Shown: in pieces, positions 1 to 4,892 of the stretch
How the letters are laid out: every line of letters begins with the position of its first letter
How positions within the stretch are numbered: the first letter of the stretch is position 1
Source: an uncultured Longilinea sp.
GTDB lineage: Bacteria > Chloroflexota > Anaerolineae > Anaerolineales > Anaerolineaceae
Length of the DNA: 5,812 bases
Direction of reading: 5' to 3'
Assembly: GCA_937863945.1 (NCBI GenBank)
Contig: CALMIB010000264.1
Location: 1-5,812, forward strand
Notes under the pieces: model-generated
Database searches by the model: none
Seen by the model: only the letters and a program-made list of their open reading frames with translations
Told to the model about the DNA's origin: nothing
Translations under genes and position numbers: made by a program

Positions 1-1
1 A

Positions 2-118
2 GCGCAGTTGGGCTTCGTCGTCGTCGGTCAGCAGCACAATGTTGCGCGCGTGCGCGAAGCGCTCCAGAATGTGTAAAAGCAAAGCGCACGCCAGGCACTG
101 GAGACCGTCACTACCAAA
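2..118 (-). pseudogene. Possible GNAT acetyltransferase remnant (internal fragment)
   Basis: The minus strand is open for 39 codons from 118 to the window edge and reads like the end of motif A of a GNAT N-acetyltransferase. It has a long amphipathic helix (ALLLHILERFAHARNI), then a strand with acidic turn (VLLTDDDEAQLR), the place where family members continue into 'FYExLGF'. The frame is closed at its 5' side by a TGA (119-121), only 2 bases from the stop of the DUF1579-like gene, and I see no ATG or GTG start with a ribosome site. The N-terminal half and the acetyl-CoA pyrophosphate loop (R/Q-x-x-G-x-G/A) are missing or degraded to 'LQCLAC'. It therefore looks like a truncated or decayed gene; a frameshift or a non-coding coincidence is possible. 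A competing plus-strand frame (ending in TAA at 74-76) also looks protein-like but gives no family. Confidence 0.33.
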
Positions 119-123
119 TCATA

Positions 124-627
124 TTATCGCGTGTACACCGCCTGCACGGCCAACATCTCCTGGCCGTCGGGGGTGATGTTGACCATGCGCATCTGCAACC
201 GGTCACCCTGGCGCAGGTCCAGCTCGATGCGCCAGCCCCAATCCGGGCCGGTGGGGGCCGGGTAGCTGCCGCGAATTGAAATGAGACCACCGGTCAGCGC
301 GCCGCGCTCGGTCTGGAGACCGGCGCGATCGGAGACCATGCCATCCTGTAAATTGCCATTCCATAAGTAGAATCCGTCGGGGGTATGCCACGAGTCACCC
401 CACACGGCCTGCACGCCGCCGCGCAGCTCGCGCAGCACGATCAGCCCGTCCTCGGGGTCGCCCTCGGTGGCCCAGGTGTAGCGCAGCTCGGCGAATTTGC
501 CCTGCCCGCTGAAGCTGATGGTTGCCGTGGCTGCTGATTCTTCGGCTGCGCTGTCCGGCATCATCCACAGGCGGTTGTTGCCGGTCCACGCGCCGGCGAA
601 GGGGGTGAACAGTTCGATAAGTTTCAT
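124..627 (-). CDS. DUF1579-like beta-barrel protein, 167 aa
   Basis: A small soluble protein with no signal peptide or membrane segment. Its pattern matches my recollection of DUF1579-type single-domain proteins: FxGxWxGxxRLW near the N-terminus (residues 10-21), a repeated beta-strand pattern with 'LRYTW' (48-52), 'VWGDSWHTPDGF' (75-86), 'GSYPAPTGPDWGWRI' (120-134) and 'MVNITPDGQEMLAVQAVYTR' at the extreme C-terminus (148-167). The family is believed to fold as an antiparallel beta barrel related to lipocalin or nitrobindin-like barrels; its ligand is unknown to me. The ATG at 627 is well supported by GGAGG on the minus strand (639-635), 7 bases away. The gene lies just behind the terminator of the htrA operon, so it probably uses readthrough or a promoter inside the end of htrA. 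Coding status is near certain; the family name is less so. Confidence 0.82.
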   Translation of the reverse strand: MKLIELFTPFAGAWTGNNRLWMMPDSAAEESAATATISFSGQGKFAELRYTWATEGDPEDGLIVLRELRGGVQAVWGDSWHTPDGFYLWNGNLQDGMVSDRAGLQTERGALTGGLISIRGSYPAPTGPDWGWRIELDLRQGDRLQMRMVNITPDGQEMLAVQAVYTR

Positions 628-649
628 GGGGTTGCCTCCGGCGGAACAG

Positions 650-678
650 AAAAATGCACCGGTGTGCGCCGGTGCATT
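650..678 (-). terminator. Rho-independent terminator after the htrA gene
   Basis: A perfect 10-bp inverted repeat, AATGCACCGG (653-662) and CCGGTGCATT (669-678), encloses a 6-base loop. Read on the minus strand the hairpin ends in a run of five T (654-650, two of them in the stem). It begins 28 bases after the htrA stop codon (707-709), the expected place for an intrinsic terminator. The plus strand has no comparable T-run after the hairpin, so it works in the htrA direction. Confidence 0.8.
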
Positions 679-706
679 GAGTATACAGGATTTGCGGGCT
701 TTTTCG

Positions 707-1891
707 TTACGATCCCGCCTGCAGCGTGGCCTCGATCGTCTGTTCGCTCCCGCCGCGCAGCACGGTCAGCTTCACCTTCTGCCCGACCTGGGTGTTGTTG
801 AACAGGTAGGAGGACAGGTCATCGAAGCTGATCACGGGCTGGTCGTCGATGGCGATGATCACGTCGCCGGCGCTGACGAGGGTCGTTTGGCCGTTGCGCG
901 CGCGCTGCTGCGTGCTGCCCTGCAGGCCGGCCTTATCGGCGGCGCCGTTGGGGGTGACGGTGATGACCAGGACACCGCGCAGATTTTCATCCAGCCCCAC
1001 CTGTTTGGCCACGTCGGGCGTCAGGGTGGTGCCGGAGATGCCCAGGCGCGGGTGCGCGTAAGAGCCGTCGCTGATGAGCACGGGCACCACGCGCTGCACA
1101 ATGTGCGCCGGGATGACGAAGCCGATGCCGGCGTTGGACCCGCTGGTGGATTGGATGGCCGTCGTTACGCCGAGCACCTGCCCGTTCACGTCCACCAGCA
1201 CGCCGCCCGAGTTGCCCGGGTTGATGGCCGCATCGGTCTGGATGATGTCGGGGATGGTGTAGCTGCCGGTGCTGTAGGCGCTGCCTTCATCCACCCTCAG
1301 CGAGCGCGACAGCGCGCTGACGATGCCCTGCGTCATGGTGCCGGACAGCCCATAGGGGTTGCCGATGGCGATCACCAGGTCGCCAACCTGCACGGCTTTC
1401 GAATCGGCCAGCGTCACCGGGCGCAGCTCGGCAGCCGCGGGGTCCACTTTGATGACGGCCAGGTCGCTTTCGGGGTCGTTACCCACCAGTTCGGCGCTCA
1501 GCACGGTTCCATCCGCGAAGGTGACCGTGATACTGCTGGCGTTTTCCACCACGTGGTTGTTGGTGACGATGTGCCCCTCGGTATCCCAGACGAAGCCGGA
1601 ACCCTCGCCGCTGGCGGTGACAAAGCCGCCCATGTCTTCGGTGACCTGGATGTTGACCACCGAAGGGTTGACATTTTGATAAATCTGCTGGAAGGTGGTC
1701 TGCACCGCGTTGAGCATGTCGGTGTTAACGGCCACGGTTGGGCCGTAATCGACCTGCTGGATGGCGCCGGAGATGCTGTCGGCGAGCTGCGTGCTGGCCG
1801 GGGTGGATAGCAATGCCGCCGACTGCGCCGGGGCGCAGGCCGCCAGCAGGGTGACCAAAAGAATGCTGAGAACGGTCGATTTGAGTTTCAT
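707..1891 (-). CDS. htrA: HtrA/DegP-type serine protease lipoprotein with one PDZ domain
   Basis: A 394-aa S1C-family trypsin-like protease. Residues 1-19 form a lipoprotein signal peptide with lipobox LAAC (Cys19), so the mature enzyme is probably tethered to the outer face of the cytoplasmic membrane. The protease domain (about 65-270) shows a complete triad: His113 in 'IVTNNHVV', Asp143 in 'PESDLAVIKV' and Ser228 in 'NPGNSGG', with 'AIGNPYGL' and 'GIGFVIP' as supporting family motifs. A single PDZ domain (about 280-390) carries the binding-loop start 'PRLGI' and 'SAGDVIIAIDDQPV'. A short insert before that GDV motif (326-339) is common in this subgroup. Family role: degrades or refolds misfolded envelope proteins under stress. 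The start is supported by AAGGAG (1904-1899), 7 bases upstream. The ATG overlaps the stop of the receiver-like gene (ATGA), so the two genes are very likely translated from one mRNA. A strong terminator follows. Confidence 0.95.
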   Translation of the reverse strand: MKLKSTVLSILLVTLLAACAPAQSAALLSTPASTQLADSISGAIQQVDYGPTVAVNTDMLNAVQTTFQQIYQNVNPSVVNIQVTEDMGGFVTASGEGSGFVWDTEGHIVTNNHVVENASSITVTFADGTVLSAELVGNDPESDLAVIKVDPAAAELRPVTLADSKAVQVGDLVIAIGNPYGLSGTMTQGIVSALSRSLRVDEGSAYSTGSYTIPDIIQTDAAINPGNSGGVLVDVNGQVLGVTTAIQSTSGSNAGIGFVIPAHIVQRVVPVLISDGSYAHPRLGISGTTLTPDVAKQVGLDENLRGVLVITVTPNGAADKAGLQGSTQQRARNGQTTLVSAGDVIIAIDDQPVISFDDLSSYLFNNTQVGQKVKLTVLRGGSEQTIEATLQAGS

Positions 1892-2409
1892 AAGGTGACT
1901 CCTTTCTTACATTTTCGGTTGAGGAGCTGCCGTGGCAGCCTGTGAATGAACGAAAACCAGTTCTGATCCGGCGCGCTGGCTGCCTGCGGGGCAGCCGCGG
2001 ACGGCTGCGGCAGGCTCAGTTCCGGCCGGGTGCGGCGCAGGATGCTGCGAATGCGCGCGGCCAGTTCGCGCGGGCGCACCGGCCGCGGGATGACGTCCTC
2101 CACGCCGGCCTCAAACAGCGCCAGCACGTAGGCTTCGTCAGCGTTGGGGCTGACCGCCAAAACCGGCGCCAGGTTCGCGCCGGCCCATCGCCGGCACACC
2201 GCGGCGTCGCGTTCCGGTTGGCCGGAGAGAAACGCCAGGATGGCCGCCGGCATGCGCCGGACCGCCGGATTACTGCCGTAAAAATCGGTTTGCAGCATCA
2301 GCCGCAACCCGGCGGCGGCCAGGTCGGCGCGCAGGCGCTCGGCGCCCCACAGCTCGTCGCCGGCCAGCACCAGCATGATGTCAATGGGTTGTAAAGCCGT
2401 CTCGGTCAT
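1888..2409 (-). CDS. Stand-alone receiver-like (pseudo-receiver) protein, 173 aa
   Basis: Residues 8-126 follow the alternating strand/helix pattern of a CheY-like receiver: strand 1 'IDIMLVL', an acidic D18-E19 pair, strand 4 'APVLAVS' (Ser87), then 'AGVEDVIPRPVRPRELAARI' (101-120), which matches the end of many response regulators. Key residues are altered. By alignment the phospho-acceptor Asp is replaced near Phe60 ('PAAILAFLSG') and the conserved Lys is Arg109, so phosphorylation seems unlikely. After the domain there is only a Pro/Ala-rich tail and a basic end (127-173), with no output domain. I chose ATG 2409 because GGAAAGG (2424-2418) lies 8 bases upstream; ATG 2415 is only 2 bases from it. 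The open frame reaches 3102, but that extension is antisense to the DUF4180 gene. It overlaps htrA by 4 bases and may adjust that protease post-translationally (inference). Confidence 0.85.
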   Translation of the reverse strand: MTETALQPIDIMLVLAGDELWGAERLRADLAAAGLRLMLQTDFYGSNPAVRRMPAAILAFLSGQPERDAAVCRRWAGANLAPVLAVSPNADEAYVLALFEAGVEDVIPRPVRPRELAARIRSILRRTRPELSLPQPSAAAPQAASAPDQNWFSFIHRLPRQLLNRKCKKGVTL

Positions 2410-2417
2410 TTGCATCG

Positions 2418-2424
2418 CCTTTCC
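2418..2424 (-). promoter_or_regulatory. Ribosome binding site deciding the receiver-like gene start
   Basis: GGAAAGG on the minus strand ends 8 bases before ATG 2409 and only 2 bases before the alternative ATG 2415. This makes 2409 (MTETALQ) the better start and argues against the much longer upstream extension of the frame. Confidence 0.55.
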
Positions 2425-2485
2425 GACCGGATTCGCGCCGGTACCTTTAGCTGCAAAACAGGATAGCAGCCAGATGTTCAAAAAT

Positions 2486-2513
2486 TGTTTAGCGCGCATA
2501 AAATTTTTGTTAA
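2486..2513 (-). promoter_or_regulatory. Candidate promoter of the receiver-htrA operon
   Basis: In the AT-rich part of the divergent intergenic region the minus strand has TTAACA (2513-2508, five of six bases of the -35 consensus), a 16-base spacer and TAAACA (2491-2486, a weak -10). Transcription would begin about 70 bases upstream of the gene start at 2409. The -10 match is poor; this is the best candidate seen on this strand, not a firm call. Confidence 0.3.
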
Positions 2514-2518
2514 AAATT
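2502..2518. repeat. AT-rich inverted repeat in the divergent promoter region
   Basis: AATTTTT (2502-2508), a 3-base centre and AAAAATT (2512-2518) form a perfect 7-bp palindrome. It overlaps the candidate -35 box of the receiver-htrA operon and could be an operator or just part of an AT-rich promoter region. Confidence 0.3.
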
Positions 2519-2565
2519 CCGCTTATTTTCCCAAAAAAAGGACGGAACCATGCTAAGATTGGAAC

Positions 2566-2639
2566 GATCTGGCCTGACCGGCAAAGCCAGGGAACCCTGA
2601 AGCGATGCCGGTGCAAATGTGAAAAATGCCCGGCGGGAG
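2566..2639 (+). promoter_or_regulatory. Candidate structured 5' leader of the DUF4180 gene
   Basis: Several short perfect pairings are possible in the RNA ahead of the GTG start. CTGGC (2569-2573) pairs with GCCAG (2586-2590). ACCGGC (2577-2582) pairs with GCCGGT (2607-2612). The two interleave as in an H-type pseudoknot. The same GCCGG (2607-2611) can instead pair with CCGGC (2630-2634), which directly precedes the Shine-Dalgarno GGGAG (2635-2639). Such exclusive pairings suit translational control, but each helix is only 5-6 bp and GC-rich DNA gives chance pairings. I cannot assign it to a known riboswitch class: there is a faint likeness to the S-box core (GGCAA, later GGTGCAAAT) but no closing P1 helix is visible. 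Confidence 0.28.
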
Positions 2640-2649
2640 AGCAAACGTG
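2635..2649 (+). promoter_or_regulatory. Shine-Dalgarno and GTG start of the DUF4180 gene
   Basis: GGGAG (2635-2639) lies 7 bases before GTG (2647-2649). The in-frame ATG at 2626 has no ribosome site in front of it and would add seven residues that the family lacks, so GTG is the better start. Confidence 0.65.
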
Positions 2650-3012
2650 AATTACACTTTTTATGAATCGGGGGAAAGCGGCTACGCGGCATTTTTCGCC
2701 GGCGGGGGGCGGGTGGAAAGCGAGCGCGACGCGCTGGAGCTGGTGGCCGCCTGCGGCGAATCTGGCACGCAAAATCTGCTGCTGCCGGCGGAATGCCTGG
2801 GCGACGAATTCTTTCGGTTGGGCAGCGGTCTGGCCGGAGCCGTGTTCCTCAAACTGGGCCAGTACCGCATCCGCTGCGCCGTGGTGCTGCCGTTGGATCT
2901 GGCCAGCCGCGGGCGCTTTGCCGACCTGGTGCTGGAAGCCAACCGGCGCGACCCCGCGCTGCACTTCTTCCAGGATCAGGAACCGGCGGCGGCCTGGCTG
3001 CTGGAAGGCTGA
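2647..3012 (+). CDS. DUF4180 family protein, 121 aa
   Basis: A small soluble protein that I recognise as DUF4180 by its overall layout. An N-terminal beta stretch (MNYTFYESGESGYAAFFAGG) is followed by 'RDALELVAACG' (27-37), then 'LLLPAECLGDEFFRLGSG' (44-61), 'LAGAVFLKLGQYRIRCAVV' (62-80) and a C-terminal 'EANRRDPALHFFQDQEPAAAWL'. In the family this core reads roughly 'F..L.TGLAGE.LQK..NYR..LAIVG ... ES N.G....FV.D...A'. Its length fits the family's usual 110-120 residues. No enzyme activity is known to me; the fold resembles STAS-like alpha/beta proteins (inference). It is transcribed divergently from the receiver-htrA operon across a 237-base gap, and may be under translational control through its leader. 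No T-tailed terminator was found directly after it. Confidence 0.85.
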   Translation: MNYTFYESGESGYAAFFAGGGRVESERDALELVAACGESGTQNLLLPAECLGDEFFRLGSGLAGAVFLKLGQYRIRCAVVLPLDLASRGRFADLVLEANRRDPALHFFQDQEPAAAWLLEG

Positions 3013-3143
3013 AGGTTCGCCCCGGGTAAAAGACTGTTCTTCTAGCCGGGCCTGGTACACCCTCTTTGCCCGGATCACAGGCTGCGCCGATTTCTTCATC
3101 ACCGGGTGGCCGGAATGGTTCTACCCCTTGTTTGCGCTTGCGT

Positions 3144-3166
3144 TTCACGATTTTGAAATCGGTGAA
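3144..3166. repeat. Interrupted inverted repeat upstream of the HARE/pRiA4b pair
   Basis: TTCACGATTT (3144-3153) and AAATCGGTGAA (3156-3166) form ten base pairs with one extra G (3161) and a 2-base centre. The loop is tight for an RNA hairpin, which favours a DNA operator-like site, although a modest T-rich stretch (TCTTTCT) follows and a weak terminator for the DUF4180 gene cannot be excluded. Confidence 0.35.
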
Positions 3167-3188
3167 GTCTTTCTGGTTGAATGTCAGG

Positions 3189-3246
3189 TCAGTGTACTGA
3201 TAACTTTGATTTCACACAGCTTACCTGTTCATCATCGTTGTATAAT
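3189..3246 (+). promoter_or_regulatory. Candidate promoter region of the first HARE/pRiA4b gene
   Basis: A perfect TATAAT sits at 3241-3246 in an AT-rich stretch. No good -35 box lies at normal spacing (the nearest is AGCTTA, 3218-3223, 17 bases away), so an activator might be needed if it is used. A small palindrome TCAGT-GT-ACTGA (3189-3200) lies about 40 bases upstream of the -10 box, a plausible activator or repressor site. Transcription from here would leave an untranslated leader of about 105 bases. Confidence 0.35.
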
Positions 3247-3344
3247 TTTTATAATTGACCAGTTCTTTGGGTATCGGCAATAAATGGCAGTTCCAAACGT
3301 TGGTTTTTGCTCGTGAAATTGCCGCGGGCAGCGAGTAGCAATTC

Positions 3345-3355
3345 AGGAGAAGAGG
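3345..3355 (+). promoter_or_regulatory. Ribosome binding site of the 479-aa gene
   Basis: AGGAG (3345-3349) is 10 bases and AGAGG (3351-3355) 4 bases before ATG 3360. The purine-rich tract, which contains AGAAGAGG, resembles the one in front of the next gene at 4893, in keeping with a common origin of the two genes. Confidence 0.6.
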
Positions 3356-3359
3356 TTGT

Positions 3360-4799
3360 ATGAAACGTGATGATGGGCCGACATACGAAGATACAGTGAA
3401 GGAGATTTTAACGGCTGCCGGAGGCCCACTGATGGTGGACAAACTGGTGGACGAAGTTCTGGCGCGGAAAGCGACGGCTTCAAAAAATCCGCGCCAGTTG
3501 GTGAGGAGCAAGCTGCGTGAGTTTGCAGGCCACTCGTTGGTTTATGTTGATGCAGACCACGTTCTGGCAGTTCCCCTGGCTTACAAAGGCGCACGTTTTC
3601 GCATCCGGTTGGATCATGAATCGATCGACCAGGGAACCATCTCGGCAAATAATTTCGATTATTTCCTGCCAAGTCAATTCGAGTTAGAGAAAGTTCAACT
3701 GGTGGATCGCGCCGGGACGATCATCCCGTTTCAGGTCAAGTCCGCATCGCACGAAGAGGAAAACCGTATTTTTGGCACATACACAATAGAAAAGAAATGG
3801 ATCGTGCTGAAGGAATGGTTCCGCCGCCAGAAGATGTATCATAAAGATCATCTCCTGGTGACGGTTGAGGACTGGGAGCGGGGTGTTTTCCGCCTGGAGC
3901 GTGAAGCATTTGGACAGCAGCAGCCGGGACAGATCGCAGAGCGTGATGCGTTCGTGGCAAATATGTTTTTTGACATGCTGGAAAGCGCCCGGCAAGAGTC
4001 TGTTTATCTATTTATTTCCATTCCAACCCTGTATGCCTGCCTGCCGGATAAGGCCGGCTGCCCACCCGACCACTGGCGTTACATTCTGCAGCAGGACGAA
4101 CGGATGAAGACAGACGGTTTTGAAATCCGCTACGCGGAAAGCCACACGCTTTTGGATGATCTCATCAAGGAAATATCACCAGAAGAAAGACGACCCAAGC
4201 CCAAACCAGAAAAGAAGCTTGCGAAGGGAGCGCACAAAGAAGTTTATCGTTTTCACGCCGCCTTCAAGCACCGGCCATCGATCTGGCGCGACATCGAAAT
4301 TCAGGGTGAGCAGACATTAATGGATCTGGATCGGCAAATCCGATTAGCTTTCAACCACGACACCTACGATCATCTTTCCGGGTTCTGGAAACTGGTTTTG
4401 CGCGGCGGCGGCAAGAAAAACCGCTATCGCGAGATTGCCATTGGAAACATCGACCCATTTGGAGGCGGTGAAGCTGCCGATCTGACCATCGCCAGCCTGG
4501 AATTAAAAGTAGAAGACAGCCTCAAGTACGTTTACGACTTCGGCGATTGGATCGAGCATACGCTGACCTTAAGCGCTGTTATCGATCCCCAACCGGGAAT
4601 GAAGTATCAGCGCGATGCGGCGCGCAATAAGCCAAAATATCAATATTGCGATAACTGCAAGGAACAGGGGAAACAGACGGTGGCTACCTGGATTTGTTTT
4701 ACCTGTTCAGAGGCCCAAGGAAAGGACGTGCTGTTGTGCGAAGAATGCATAGGGACGGAGCAGCACGAAGATCACTATAGTGAAGAACTTGTGTACTGA
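3360..4799 (+). CDS. HARE-type winged helix + beta-rich domain + pRiA4b ORF-3 domain + Cys/His module, 479 aa
   Basis: Predicted soluble, multi-domain and probably DNA-associated. Residues 8-72 resemble a HARE-HTH winged helix (TYEDTVKEILTAAGGPLM, then 'KNPRQLVRSKLREF' and 'VYVDADHVLAVP'). Residues 78-250 form a middle domain of mixed strands and helices that looks homologous to that of the next gene; a DNA-binding pseudobarrel is one possibility. A basic, Pro-rich linker (276-293) leads to a pRiA4b ORF-3/IS1096 TnpR-passenger-like domain (295-406) with 'RPSIWRDIEI', 'IRLAFNHDTYDHLSGFW' and 'YVYDFGDWIEHTL'. The tail (430-472) has Cys430, Cys433, Cys446, Cys449, Cys460, Cys463, His469 and His472, a likely two-zinc module. 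G+C is lower than in the genes to the left. Function is unknown to me: a sequence-specific regulator or part of a mobile or defence system are guesses. The related gene follows 93 bases later on the same strand. Confidence 0.88.
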   Translation: MKRDDGPTYEDTVKEILTAAGGPLMVDKLVDEVLARKATASKNPRQLVRSKLREFAGHSLVYVDADHVLAVPLAYKGARFRIRLDHESIDQGTISANNFDYFLPSQFELEKVQLVDRAGTIIPFQVKSASHEEENRIFGTYTIEKKWIVLKEWFRRQKMYHKDHLLVTVEDWERGVFRLEREAFGQQQPGQIAERDAFVANMFFDMLESARQESVYLFISIPTLYACLPDKAGCPPDHWRYILQQDERMKTDGFEIRYAESHTLLDDLIKEISPEERRPKPKPEKKLAKGAHKEVYRFHAAFKHRPSIWRDIEIQGEQTLMDLDRQIRLAFNHDTYDHLSGFWKLVLRGGGKKNRYREIAIGNIDPFGGGEAADLTIASLELKVEDSLKYVYDFGDWIEHTLTLSAVIDPQPGMKYQRDAARNKPKYQYCDNCKEQGKQTVATWICFTCSEAQGKDVLLCEECIGTEQHEDHYSEELVY

Positions 4800-4831
4800 T
4801 CCGCCAAAGGAAACAATCTCAGCGGTATTGA

Positions 4832-4878
4832 GAACGCTCATTTCATTCTTGCCCGGATGAGCCTGTTCAGGTTATTTT
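4832..4878 (+). repeat. Hairpin with T-rich tail between the two paralogous genes
   Basis: GAACGCTCAT (4832-4841) can pair with ATGAGC-CT-GTTC (4857-4868), giving 6 + 4 base pairs with a 2-base bulge and a 15-base loop. It is followed by AGGTTATTTT (4869-4878). It may act as a weak terminator or attenuator lowering expression of the second gene relative to the first. The large loop and broken T-run make it weak. Confidence 0.3.
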
Positions 4879-4882
4879 AGAA

Positions 4883-4887
4883 GAGGG
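4883..4887 (+). promoter_or_regulatory. Ribosome binding site of the second HARE/pRiA4b gene
   Basis: GAGGG ends 5 bases before ATG 4893 and supports this start. No -10/-35 pair was seen in the 93-base gap, so the gene is probably co-transcribed with its upstream neighbour. Confidence 0.6.
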
Positions 4888-4892
4888 TACCC

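Larger units (their letters stand above)
3013..3359. other. 347-base intergenic region without a convincing gene
   Basis: The first ~130 bases are GC-rich and contain several CCGGG/CCCGG blocks that can pair with one another (for example CCGGGC 3044-3049 with GCCCGG 3067-3072), but no T-run follows. The rest is AT-rich and holds two inverted repeats and a TATAAT box, so it probably serves as the promoter region of the gene at 3360. Open frames on both strands were examined and none has a recognisable family or a start with a ribosome site. A minus-strand stretch near 3115-3200 has a Lys/Arg-rich, protein-like run that I could not place. Confidence 0.5.

Noticed and set aside
497..1810. 437-codon plus-strand open frame
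   Set aside because: It is antisense to the HtrA and DUF1579-like genes, both of which are clear; the translation is Gly/Ala/Arg/His-rich shadow sequence typical of GC-rich DNA.
1926..1996. Two GCTGCC/GGCAGC hairpins (1926-1939 and 1978-1996) near the end of the receiver-like gene
   Set aside because: They lie within coding sequence for an Ala/Pro/Leu-rich tail where GC-rich codons produce such pairs by chance; no T-run follows.
2764..2780. Sigma-54-like TGGCACG...CTGCT
   Set aside because: It lies inside the DUF4180 coding sequence, the spacing and the GC element are off consensus, and no gene starts just downstream.
2410..3102. Long minus-strand extension of the receiver-like gene (to a 404-aa frame)
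   Set aside because: It runs antisense through the DUF4180 gene and the AT-rich promoter region, has no family likeness, and a good ribosome site supports the start at 2409.
3013..3200. Minus-strand protein-like run with Lys/Arg-rich segment (KRKRKQGVEPF)
   Set aside because: No start with a ribosome site except a bare GTG at 3148, the frame continues antisense into the DUF4180 gene, and no family is recognised.
3293..3308. CCAAACGTTGG followed by five T as a terminator
   Set aside because: The stem is only 4 bp with a 3-base loop, and it lies inside the probable leader of the 3360 gene.
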